Source of the DNA: Oligoflexus sp.
GTDB taxonomy: Bacteria > Bdellovibrionota_B > Oligoflexia > Oligoflexales > Oligoflexaceae
Length of the DNA stretch: 64,000 bases
NCBI RefSeq assembly: GCF_035712445.1
Contig: NZ_DASTAT010000061.1
Span: 36,864 to 100,863 of the forward strand
Reading direction: 5' to 3'
Below the pieces are notes generated by a model. That model searched no databases and was not told the DNA's origin. It saw only the letters and a program-made list of their open reading frames with translations. The position numbers and the translations under genes were made by a program. This document shows, piece by piece, positions 1 to 8,018 of the stretch. Every line of letters begins with the position of its first letter. Within the stretch, counting starts at the first letter, position 1.

Positions 1-1568
1 GCCTGCGACAGCTCCTCGTTTTCAATATGACGACCGGCGTTTTCCATCAGGGACAGAAGACCGGCTTCACTGATGCGGGCCGGCGGCTTGGTTTCGTGCT
101 CTTCCAGGGTCGCTTCACTCGACTTCACCGAGACGCCTTCGGCTTTATCCTTGCCGGGAATCAGGGCGGCGAAGGACTTATCGCCTTTATCCGGCACCTT
201 GCCGAACACGGCTTCCCAACCGGCTTCCTTCAGAACGCGCGGCGGCTTGCTGCGGAAATAATTCCCGCCGACTTCCGTGATGCGCTCGACCTCTTCATAG
301 ACCGAGGGTGGATAGAACGAGGCCATGAACTGTCGGGTGACCAGATCGAAAAGCTTCTGATCATCACCTTCCAGCGCGCGCACTTCACCTGTGGGAATGA
401 TGGCAAAGTGATCCGTGACGCCTTCGTTATTGAAGACCTTGTCCTGATTCAAAAGACCCTTGTCCAAAAGATGTTTGGCGTGAGGGCCGTAGTCTCCGGT
501 TCCCGAAAGGATATCCAGGATGCGGCTGACTTCAGGCTTATAATCCTCAGGCAAAACCTTGGAACTGGTACGCGGATAGGTCAGGACCTTATGCGTTTCA
601 TAGCAGCGCTGGGCGGCGCGCAGCGTCCGGTTCGCCGACCAACCAAAACGGGTGTTGGCCGTTCTCTGGAGCGAGGTCAGATCGAACAGCATCGGCGGGT
701 TTCGCGGCGATGGCTTGCGTGTTTCACTGGCCAGCGCGGGTTTCCCGGCGATGGTCTGAATCACGGCCTCGGCCTTGGCCTTCTCAAAAATGCGATCTTC
801 CTTCTGTTCACGCGTGGCATTCTTGCGATCGAAGTTGGGATCGTACCAGGTGCCATCATAAACCTGACCGTTGGCCTCGAAGTTGCCGATCACTTTCCAA
901 TAGGCCTGCGGATTATGCTCAAGGACTTCCAGCTCGCGTTCCACCAAAAGACTAAGGGTCGGTGTCTGCACGCGACCCGCGGACCAGGAGACCCCGCGCT
1001 GATTTTTTGCTTTCAGGCGCACGGTCAAAGCTCGCGTCGCATTCATGCCGATCAACCAGTCCGCATGCGCGCGGCATTCAGCGGCGGCGGCGAGGCCGAT
1101 ATACTTCATGCCATCCTGCAGACTTTTGAATCCGTCCTGGATGGCTTTTTTGGTCATGGATTGAAGCCAGAGCCGATGGATGGGTTTGGTCACCCCCACG
1201 TGCTTGACGATCTCACGGAAAATCAATTCCCCTTCACGCGCCGCATCGCAGGCGTTCACGAGGTAAGCGACGTCATTGCGCTCCATCAATTTCTTGATCA
1301 CGCCGAGACGCGTCTTCTGATTCGGCACCGGCTTGGTTTTGAAATCCTCCGGGATGATCGGAAGATCGGCCAGGCGCCATCGTTTATAGATAGGATTGAT
1401 ATCTTCCGGTTCGAGAAGAGTCAGGATGTGACCGACCGCATACGTGCAGACCATGGTCTCGCTTTCGTAGTAGTCGCCCTTGCCTTTCTCTTCAAAGCCA
1501 CCGAGGGCTTGCACGATATCCTTCGCGACGCTTGGCTTCTCAGTAATTATCAGACCTTTTCCTTGCAT
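1..1568 (-). CDS. topB: DNA topoisomerase III (type IA), 3' end cut off by the window edge
   Basis: I translated this frame by hand because the gene runs off position 1. The visible 522 codons start at ATG 1568 and stay open to the edge. An N-terminal Toprim domain begins LIITEKPSVAKDI at residues 6-18. Its acidic motif reads CDAAREGELIF, as in the TopB subfamily that has a small residue where others have the second Asp. The type IA core follows, with the catalytic tyrosine in TYPRTSSK (Tyr331), then SEAGLLSLMENAGRHIE near the edge. The family relaxes and decatenates DNA through a 5'-phosphotyrosine intermediate. The start is supported by the Toprim motif beginning five residues in. The Cys-rich C-terminal tail of many homologues lies outside the window and cannot be judged. 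Confidence 0.95.
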   Translation of the reverse strand, partial: MQGKGLIITEKPSVAKDIVQALGGFEEKGKGDYYESETMVCTYAVGHILTLLEPEDINPIYKRWRLADLPIIPEDFKTKPVPNQKTRLGVIKKLMERNDVAYLVNACDAAREGELIFREIVKHVGVTKPIHRLWLQSMTKKAIQDGFKSLQDGMKYIGLAAAAECRAHADWLIGMNATRALTVRLKAKNQRGVSWSAGRVQTPTLSLLVERELEVLEHNPQAYWKVIGNFEANGQVYDGTWYDPNFDRKNATREQKEDRIFEKAKAEAVIQTIAGKPALASETRKPSPRNPPMLFDLTSLQRTANTRFGWSANRTLRAAQRCYETHKVLTYPRTSSKVLPEDYKPEVSRILDILSGTGDYGPHAKHLLDKGLLNQDKVFNNEGVTDHFAIIPTGEVRALEGDDQKLFDLVTRQFMASFYPPSVYEEVERITEVGGNYFRSKPPRVLKEAGWEAVFGKVPDKGDKSFAALIPGKDKAEGVSVKSSEATLEEHETKPPARISEAGLLSLMENAGRHIENEELSQ

Positions 1569-1605
1569 CGGTACGCTCTGTCCTTCCGGTTGGCTATTCC
1601 TCCCT

Positions 1606-1634
1606 ACAAAATCTTTAAGACACCCCGCTGTCAA
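1606..1634 (-). promoter_or_regulatory. Candidate sigma70-type promoter for topB
   Basis: On the minus strand a perfect TTGACA (1634-1629) is followed after 17 nt by TTTTGT (1611-1606), about 38 nt before the topB ATG. The -35 is consensus and the spacer is ideal, but the -10 is poor. The 214-nt gap to the upstream kinase gene makes an independent promoter plausible. Confidence 0.35.
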
Positions 1635-1782
1635 GAGATATTCCAGACTTTTTGTCATTCCTGGGCGCTGCACCGCCTCTGGACGACGCACCAGACTGGC
1701 TCTCGGGAACATTTAGGGTGTCCTTGGAAATAGACTTCATTGCATGATCAAGTGAAAGACGACATGACACCCGGGCAGAATT

Positions 1783-3429
1783 TCACGGAAGGGTCAGCCA
1801 GCGCCCCAGGAGCTTGCGAATATCATCGAGCTGAGCAGGCTTCGCCAGGAAGTCGGTAAAACCATGCTGCAGGGCTTTCTGCCGATCCTCTTCGCGGCCC
1901 AGAGCGGTCAGGGCAATGACCGGCGTGCCGGGAATGAAATGAGGCAGGGTATGCAGAATGCGATTCAGCTCGAAACCATCCATATGCGGCATCTGGCAGT
2001 CGACGAAGATAAGGTCAAAGTGCTTTTTTTCCAGCCATTCGAGAGCATCAACACCCGAACTGGCCAGCGTGGGCTCGGCTTTGAGTTTTTTCAGCTGCTT
2101 GTCCGCGACCTTCAGATTCACCGGATCGTCATCCACGACCAGAATCCGCGCGCCTTCGAAGTTCAAAGCCTCCGGCTGAGGAGCCGGCGTCTGCGAACGT
2201 ATGGACTGCGGATGACGCAGCACATAGGCGCGCGCGGAACGAGGATGACGCCAGGGCTCGCGGACCTCGGGCTGCAAGGCCTCCTCCTGCAGAGCAAAGG
2301 GAAGCGTGCAGCTGAATGTGCTGCCGACACCCGGCTGGCTCTGCACGCGGATACTGCCGCCGAGCAGCTGGACCAGATCGCGGGTTAAACTCAAACCCAG
2401 TCCTGACGAAGGATTGCGGCTCAAGTGAGCGGATTCCGTCTGTTCAAAAGGCTGGAAGAGTTTGTCCAGTTCAGCGGCGGCGATGCCGTGGCCGGTGTCC
2501 TGCACATCCAGCAAGAGACGACAGGTCTCGCCTTCCCAGGCCTCGACGCGCACCTTGATCAGGACCTGGCCCACGCTCGTGTATTTGACGGCATTGCTGA
2601 TGAGATTATTCAGGATCTGACTGAGTTTTCTTTCATCACCGCGCAGGGCATCCGGCACATCCGCTTCAATCACGCTGCTCATCAGAAGGCCACGGTCCCG
2701 CGCATCCCGCGCGTAAAGCTGCAGGGAATCCTCGATCAGGCGGCGCAGATGAAAATCACGGGTGACTCGATTCATCTTGCCCGCTTCCATGCGACTGACA
2801 TCCAGCACTTCGGAAAGGAGATCCACCACACGGCGGCCACTGCGATCCATGACATCGAGCATGTCGAGCTGTTCCGCGGTCAGGTTGTCCTTTTGAAAGA
2901 TTTCCAAAAGTCCCAGAACGCCATTCATGGGCGTGCGGATTTCATGGCTGAGCCAGGCCAAGAACTCGGTTTTGCTCTGCAGGGCTTTTTGATGTCTTAC
3001 AATATGAGCCTTGAGCGCATCCTTACTCACGCGACGGGCATTCAAGGCGATTCGGGTCTTCAGCAGGACCTGGGGCTCGGCCAGGATTCCTGCCTGGAAG
3101 ACGATTTCATCGACGCCGTGATCCAAAAGCTCCTGCATCTCGGCCGGGGTGGCTTTATCGAGGCAGACAATGAGATGACAGCCGGGATCCCGCAGGGCAA
3201 GACTGTCCACAAGGCCGAGCAGCCGGGCAAAGGGGGCATCGGTTTCCGGTTTGACCCAGATCGCTTCGAGCTGCGGGAAAATTTTAAGAAGAAGGGTCGT
3301 CTCCCGATTCAAGGCGACAAGTTCGTGGGGCCAAAACAGGACCAATTGACGCCACAGTGGACAGAGGACGTAGCGTTCCTCGGTCAGTAGAGCCATTTTA
3401 GCGCTATGTCTGCGGCTTTCCGGTGCCAT
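1783..3429 (-). CDS. Hybrid sensor histidine kinase (cytoplasmic, C-terminal receiver)
   Basis: 548 residues with no membrane segment, so probably a soluble kinase. Residues 20-130 look like a degenerate receiver-like input domain (my inference). HisKA follows with the H-box LSHEIRTPMNG (His162). HATPase_c occupies about 265-380, with the N-box ILNNLISNAVKYT, DTGHGIA and GLGLSL. A receiver domain spans about 427-545, with acidic pocket VVDDD, phospho-acceptor Asp477 in FVDCQMPHMDG and lysine in FLAKPAQ. The expected relay is His162 to Asp477 and then to an unknown Hpt protein; the Hpt-REC protein at 24284 is one candidate within the window. AGGAG lies about 9 nt before the ATG. No DNA-binding domain or partner regulator is adjacent. 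Confidence 0.9.
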   Translation of the reverse strand: MAPESRRHSAKMALLTEERYVLCPLWRQLVLFWPHELVALNRETTLLLKIFPQLEAIWVKPETDAPFARLLGLVDSLALRDPGCHLIVCLDKATPAEMQELLDHGVDEIVFQAGILAEPQVLLKTRIALNARRVSKDALKAHIVRHQKALQSKTEFLAWLSHEIRTPMNGVLGLLEIFQKDNLTAEQLDMLDVMDRSGRRVVDLLSEVLDVSRMEAGKMNRVTRDFHLRRLIEDSLQLYARDARDRGLLMSSVIEADVPDALRGDERKLSQILNNLISNAVKYTSVGQVLIKVRVEAWEGETCRLLLDVQDTGHGIAAAELDKLFQPFEQTESAHLSRNPSSGLGLSLTRDLVQLLGGSIRVQSQPGVGSTFSCTLPFALQEEALQPEVREPWRHPRSARAYVLRHPQSIRSQTPAPQPEALNFEGARILVVDDDPVNLKVADKQLKKLKAEPTLASSGVDALEWLEKKHFDLIFVDCQMPHMDGFELNRILHTLPHFIPGTPVIALTALGREEDRQKALQHGFTDFLAKPAQLDDIRKLLGRWLTLP

Positions 3430-3696
3430 GGTCTGGGTACTCCTGAACTCATCCCTTTATCGAACCCAAACCCCTGAATCTTAATGGCAAAACTTACCCA
3501 GACAGGGATGCGCGTCATGGCTCTTGCGGCTAAGTAGGCGATCTGTCGGCTCCAGGAAACGTTTATAAAAAAAGTCCCAATCCGGTGGAAAATGAGCAAA
3601 AGAGACCTGGCCATCAATAATTTTATGTGTTAGCTTCCCCGACCTGTTAGACTAGAGCGAAAATTTATCAGCACGGTTTCATCAGCAGGACCATCT

Positions 3697-5544
3697 ATGA
3701 GCGCAAATTTACGCAACATCTGTATTATCGCCCACGTTGACCATGGCAAGACCACGCTTGTGGACTTCCTCCTCAAACAAGCCGGGACTTTTCAGGAACA
3801 CCAGGCGGTTGATGATCGCGTCATGGACTCGATGGACCTGGAACGTGAACGTGGGATTACCATTCTCGCGAAAAACACCTCGGTGGTCGTGGGCAACACC
3901 AAGATCAACATCATCGACACACCGGGTCACGCCGACTTCGGTGGCGAAGTGGAACGCATCATGGGTATGTCCCAGGGCGCCATCCTTCTGGTCGACGCCG
4001 CGGAAGGCCCTCTGCCCCAGACGCGTTTCGTACTGGAAAAGGCCATCAAACAAGGCCTGAAGATTATCCTCTGCATCAATAAGGTCGACCGTCCTGAAGT
4101 TCGGGAAGGTGACCGCATCAATGAAGTGATCAACGGCGCTTTCGACCTCTTCTGTGACCTCGGTGCCACCGAAGATCAGTCGGACTTCCCCATCCTTTAC
4201 GCCTGCGGCCGTCAGGGCTGGTGTACGATGAATCCCGCTGAAATCCCTTCGCTGCTGGAAGGCAAAAAAGGCGATCTGAAGCCACTCTTTGACCTTGTCC
4301 TGGATTACGTGAATCCGCCCCAGGTTGAAGATGGTCCCTTCCGCATGCTCATCAGCAACCTCGATTATTCCGAGTGGGTTGGCCAGATGGGTGTGGGCCG
4401 CGTGTACTCCGGCTCCGTGAAAAAAGGCGATCGCCTGATCAGCAAGACCGTGGACGCCGCGGGCAAGCCCGTCAACCGTCCTTTCACCGTTTCCAAAGTG
4501 CTGTCCTTCAAAGGTCTGCGCCAGGTCGAGGTCGATGAACTCGAAGCCGGTGATATCGGTCTGATCGCGGGTCTGGATGAAGTTCATATCGGCGACACCA
4601 TCGTCGCCAACGAAACCCAGGAAGCCCTGCCGCGTATCATTGTGGAAAGCCCCACTCTCGGTATGATCTTCTCGATCAACACCGGGCCTTTGTCCGGCCA
4701 GGAAGGTGAAGCCGTTCAGTCGCGTAAACTCCGCGATCGACTGCTCCGCTTCTGCCGCTATAACGTGGCTCTGCGCTTCGAAGAAACCTCGCAGCCCGAC
4801 CAGTTCCGCATCCTCGGTCGCGGTGAGCTTCAGTTCGCGATTCTGATCGAGCAGATGCGCCGCGAAGGTCTGGAATTCATGATCGGTCGTCCGGAAGTCC
4901 TCTTCCAAAAAGATGAAAACGGTCAGACTCTGGAACCTGTGGAACGCCTCGTTCTCGACCTTCCCGAACAATTTTCCGGTGAAGTGACCGAGATGCTGCA
5001 GACTCGCAAGGGCATCATGAGTTCCTACGAAAATATCGGCCACGGCCGTATCCGCTTGAAGTTCGAGATCCCGACCCGCGGTATCCTCGGCATCAACTCG
5101 CGCTTCAAAACCGCAACCCGCGGTGAAGGCATCATGAGTTCCGAGTTTATCGGTTACGTTCCGTTCCGCGGTGAACTCGTTCACCGTATCAACGGCGCTT
5201 TGATCTCGGACCGTGATGGCGAGACGATCCCCTACGCTCTGGAATCCATCCAGGAGCGCGGTCAGCTCTTCGTCGATCCAGGCGTGAAAGTTTACGAAGG
5301 CATGATCATCGGCGAATGCGCGAAGGATCAAGACCTGAACGTGAACGCCTGTCGCGAGAAAAAATTGACCAACCACCGTGCCTCGGGCTCGGACGGTCTG
5401 GTTATGCTCCAGGGTGTCCGCAAGATGTCGCTTGAGCAGTGTATCGAGTGGATCGAAGACGATGAGTGGATCGAAGCCACTCCCGAATCCATCCGTCTGC
5501 GCAAGAAGATCCTCGCTCAGAACATGCGGAACATGAAACGCTAA
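3697..5544 (+). CDS. typA: Ribosome-associated translational GTPase TypA/BipA
   Basis: 615 residues, the normal length for TypA/BipA. The G domain begins at residue 6 with IIAHVDHGKTTLVD (P-loop). It continues with RERGITI (switch I), DTPGHADFGGEVER (G3) and NKVDRPE (G4). The EF-Tu-like beta-barrel domain, EF-G-like domains and the BipA-specific C-terminal region follow, including the conserved stretch around NACREKKLTNHRASG that contacts the ribosome. The family is a ribosome-binding GTPase needed for growth under stress or low temperature and for late 50S assembly. The ATG has only a weak AGGA upstream. The dihydrouridine synthase gene starts three bases after the stop, so the two are likely co-transcribed, pairing ribosome and tRNA maintenance. 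Confidence 0.97.
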   Translation: MSANLRNICIIAHVDHGKTTLVDFLLKQAGTFQEHQAVDDRVMDSMDLERERGITILAKNTSVVVGNTKINIIDTPGHADFGGEVERIMGMSQGAILLVDAAEGPLPQTRFVLEKAIKQGLKIILCINKVDRPEVREGDRINEVINGAFDLFCDLGATEDQSDFPILYACGRQGWCTMNPAEIPSLLEGKKGDLKPLFDLVLDYVNPPQVEDGPFRMLISNLDYSEWVGQMGVGRVYSGSVKKGDRLISKTVDAAGKPVNRPFTVSKVLSFKGLRQVEVDELEAGDIGLIAGLDEVHIGDTIVANETQEALPRIIVESPTLGMIFSINTGPLSGQEGEAVQSRKLRDRLLRFCRYNVALRFEETSQPDQFRILGRGELQFAILIEQMRREGLEFMIGRPEVLFQKDENGQTLEPVERLVLDLPEQFSGEVTEMLQTRKGIMSSYENIGHGRIRLKFEIPTRGILGINSRFKTATRGEGIMSSEFIGYVPFRGELVHRINGALISDRDGETIPYALESIQERGQLFVDPGVKVYEGMIIGECAKDQDLNVNACREKKLTNHRASGSDGLVMLQGVRKMSLEQCIEWIEDDEWIEATPESIRLRKKILAQNMRNMKR

Positions 5545-5547
5545 GTC

Positions 5548-6729
5548 ATGACCAAGGACGGAAGACATACACTCGGCCTCGCGCCGATGGAGGGAGTCAG
5601 CGAACTCCCCTTCCGTCTTTGGATGGCTCAGGTCAGTGCCCCTGCCTTCAGCTCCACTCCCTTTCTCCGTGCCACCGATACCTATCCCGCTCAATTGCCT
5701 TTGGATTTTGCAGCCGAAGTCACGCGCGCCTGGGATGTGGGCTATCAGCTGGTTCCCCAGGTCATGGCCTCGGAACCCAAGGATTTTGTGCGGACAGCGC
5801 AATTGCTCTTACCCGCGGCTGATTTCGTCGATCTCAACTGCGGCTGCCCTTCGCCCAATCCTGTCAGCGGGGGCGCGGGATCCAGTCTTCTGAAAGTCCC
5901 GGCGCATTTTCTTGGATTCGCCGAAAGGCTGGCCGACAGTCTGCCCGCGCAGAGTTTCAGCATCAAGATGCGAACAGGTTTCGATGATGCCGCGCTTTTC
6001 GATGAACTGACCTCGGGTCTGCGCCCGCTTCCTTTAAGGCAGCTCACGGTTCACGGCCGCACGAGGCGCGACCGCTATGATGGCCGCAGCCGCTGGGATC
6101 TAATTCAGCGCGCGGCCGAACAGCTGCCCTGCCCTGTCGTGGGTTCGGGCGATATTCTGAGCGCGGCGTCTTTCCATGAAATCGCTGCGGCGGCTCCTTC
6201 TGTTTCCCGCTTTATCGTGGGACGCGGGGCCTTGCGCAATCCCTGGGTATTCATGGAGCTTCGCAATCAGGAGCCGGTCGTCATTCGCCGCTCGCTTCTG
6301 CAGAAGGTCGTGGCGAGCTTTGCTCTTCTCACTGAACTCGGCATGGATCATCAGATCGACAAGCTGGAGCCTTTGGTGAAAAAAGGCCTTTGGCAGAATT
6401 CAGCCGGGAATAGTGGGCAGGCCTGGGCCGCGCTCTATGAAGAACTGAGCACAGCCTACGCGGGAAAGATCGTTGCCTTCAAGGATTTGGAGGTCGATCG
6501 CATCACCCTGGGGCGCGTGAAGATGGTTTGGAATTATTTAAGGAGCAGTCTGCCCGACGTTTATTTCGAGCCTCTGCTTCTGCGTTCCAAAAGTCTGGGC
6601 GAGCTGCTCACAGGCCTGACCCGTCTTGATCCTGGGGACGAGGCCTTCACTATCCAAAATCGCCCGGAATGGGACTGGCTATTCACCAGCACGCGGCAAA
6701 AACCTGGCGCCACGCCCGCTGAAGCCTGA
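5548..6729 (+). CDS. tRNA-dihydrouridine synthase (Dus family)
   Basis: 393-residue FMN-dependent TIM-barrel oxidoreductase that reduces uridines in the tRNA D-loop. It opens with LAPMEGVSELPFR, the Dus FMN-binding start. It has the catalytic DLNCGCPSPNP motif (Cys100, the general acid), KMRTGFDD, the basic HGRTRRDRYDGRSRWD and a phosphate-binding VGSGDILS...FIVGRGALRNPW. The FMN barrel covers roughly residues 8-240 and the rest is the helical tRNA-recognition domain. At 393 aa it is longer than the typical ~320-330. I cannot place it securely in DusA, B or C, so no symbol is given. The ATG lies 3 nt after the typA stop with no strong Shine-Dalgarno, which suggests translational coupling. Confidence 0.92.
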   Translation: MTKDGRHTLGLAPMEGVSELPFRLWMAQVSAPAFSSTPFLRATDTYPAQLPLDFAAEVTRAWDVGYQLVPQVMASEPKDFVRTAQLLLPAADFVDLNCGCPSPNPVSGGAGSSLLKVPAHFLGFAERLADSLPAQSFSIKMRTGFDDAALFDELTSGLRPLPLRQLTVHGRTRRDRYDGRSRWDLIQRAAEQLPCPVVGSGDILSAASFHEIAAAAPSVSRFIVGRGALRNPWVFMELRNQEPVVIRRSLLQKVVASFALLTELGMDHQIDKLEPLVKKGLWQNSAGNSGQAWAALYEELSTAYAGKIVAFKDLEVDRITLGRVKMVWNYLRSSLPDVYFEPLLLRSKSLGELLTGLTRLDPGDEAFTIQNRPEWDWLFTSTRQKPGATPAEA

Positions 6730-6858
6730 AATTCAACCCCGCAAGGCCTTGAAACCCAAGGACAAATCAGGAATTATTTCAGAAAAATAAGAATCCAACC
6801 GATAAGCCTCTCAGAACTGAACTCTGCACATTGTTGTTAAAAATTGCGAGGGATAGCT

Positions 6859-7239
6859 ATGTGGCGCCTATGCCTGATTTTGGGGCTTTCATTGAGTGTG
6901 AATGCATGCTCAAACGCATCCTTTAAAGGCATGTCGGGCGGCAAGTCACGGAATGATTCCGCGCCGCCAGAGACCAATACCGAAGACGTCACCAAAGGCA
7001 ATCCGCCGGTGCCGGACCAGGGGCCGCAGCCCATTCCACCTGCGCCTCCAGGCGCGGAAAATCCCAATACGCAGAATCCAGGTCCCTGTGAGTCGATGAA
7101 CCTTTCGCTCGCGAGCCTCTATCATCTGCATGATGAACAGTGCCATCAGACCGATACGGGCGACAGCGGTGAAGACGATGACGATATGGATGATGATGAT
7201 TCCGATAATCCGGGACAGAATAATCCGGGGCAGAACTAA
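6859..7239 (+). CDS. Small acidic putative lipoprotein
   Basis: 126 residues from ATG 6859, which is preceded by GAGGG; a TTG five codons upstream is also in frame. The N-terminus MWRLCLILGLSLSVNAC is a lipoprotein-type signal peptide with an imperfect lipobox (VNAC). A Pro-rich stretch (residues ~35-75) is followed by one central Cys pair (CESMNL...EQCHQ) and a very acidic tail of about twenty Asp/Glu residues that ends in DNPGQNNPGQN. The tail could bind divalent cations, but that is inference. DNPGQ also occurs in the lipoprotein at 48595. The stop codon overlaps that of the convergent GTPase gene. No family recognised. Confidence 0.7.
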   Translation: MWRLCLILGLSLSVNACSNASFKGMSGGKSRNDSAPPETNTEDVTKGNPPVPDQGPQPIPPAPPGAENPNTQNPGPCESMNLSLASLYHLHDEQCHQTDTGDSGEDDDDMDDDDSDNPGQNNPGQN

Positions 7240-7787
7240 AGCGAGGGGCTGAGCCTCACGGTCTTGGCTCCAGGATTGAAGCGGCGTGCTCCGGCCTGAT
7301 CATGAAAACTCAAGACGAAGACTTCCGCCTGATCCATCAGGCGCCGAATCATGGGGGCGGGCGCATCGAAACGCATATGCGGATTGCGCGCGTCGACCAG
7401 CACATGAATAGGCTCGTATACCAGATAATCGCGAAGGTGCGAACTGCGGATAAAATCAAAAATCTGCTGCACATCGGCCTGCGCGGTGATCTCGACCACG
7501 ATGCGTTTCACAGCGGTGTCACGCAGGAGTTCGACAAGCACCTCAAAAAAACTGTAGGCCATCTCGCAGCAAACACAGGCATTCAAAAGCCGTTTGATGC
7601 GCGGCTCCTCGCTCCGTGAGAAATCCAGCTTCACGGCGCCTTCCTCGCAAAGGATCAACCCCAGTTTTTCACCAGCCCATTCATGATCCAACTGATGCTG
7701 AATGAAAGTCGTTTTGCCGGAACCTAAAAGTCCGCCGACGATGTGGAGAGGAACGGGCGCTGCGCGCCGTGGAGGCAGTTCAATCAT
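7236..7787 (-). CDS. COG0523/CobW-like P-loop GTPase, short form
   Basis: 183 residues from ATG 7787, with AAGGG about 7 nt upstream; the frame stays open to 7871 but those residues look like leader. The G1 P-loop GGLLGSGKTT is at residues 18-27 and the family CxCC motif is present as CVCC (71-74). This is the signature of the COG0523 metal-chaperone GTPases (CobW, YjiA, ZNG1). Two departures stand out. The C-terminal CobW_C domain is missing entirely (normal length is 300-400), and the G4 NKxD is replaced by SFHD, so guanine specificity may be lost. A perfect 12-bp dyad lies about 80 nt upstream. The family typically delivers Zn or another metal, but the cargo cannot be told here. Confidence 0.8.
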   Translation of the reverse strand: MIELPPRRAAPVPLHIVGGLLGSGKTTFIQHQLDHEWAGEKLGLILCEEGAVKLDFSRSEEPRIKRLLNACVCCEMAYSFFEVLVELLRDTAVKRIVVEITAQADVQQIFDFIRSSHLRDYLVYEPIHVLVDARNPHMRFDAPAPMIRRLMDQAEVFVLSFHDQAGARRFNPGAKTVRLSPSL

Positions 7788-7867
7788 GTTAAAACCCTTG
7801 ACCAGTACAGCCTGCATCATTCCATAGAACAGAAGATAGGGCAACCAAAGTCCCTCCAATCGAACTG

Positions 7868-7898
7868 TCAATTTTTGACAATAACCGTCAAAAATTGA
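7868..7898. promoter_or_regulatory. Perfect 12-bp inverted repeat, putative operator
   Basis: TCAATTTTTGAC (7868-7879), a 7-nt spacer AATAACC, then GTCAAAAATTGA (7887-7898): two fully complementary 12-nt arms in the 231-nt divergent region between the COG0523 GTPase and the MBOAT gene. It is followed by neither a T-tract nor a stop codon, so it is better read as a binding site for a dimeric regulator than as a terminator. It does not match the Zur or Fur consensus I know. Confidence 0.6.
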
Positions 7899-8018
7899 TA
7901 GCCATTTTTACCCAGCTTTGGAATTGTCCGGCCCTGGAAGCTTTGCTATGCTTAAGGCTCAGGCTTCGGCGCATCCTACCGTTTTAACCGCCAACATCCC
8001 AAGCGGAGAGGACCAGTC

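Noticed and set aside
27-1733. 568-codon open frame on the plus strand
   Set aside because: It is antisense to topB, whose minus-strand frame carries Toprim and the YPRTSS active site. The plus product has no domain.
3384-3617. 77-codon minus-strand frame between the hybrid kinase and typA
   Set aside because: No ribosome site or family pattern; the 267-nt gap is more likely a divergent promoter region, though I could not pick out a convincing -35/-10.
3709-5802. 697-codon minus-strand frame
   Set aside because: Antisense to typA and the Dus gene; a by-product of codon bias.
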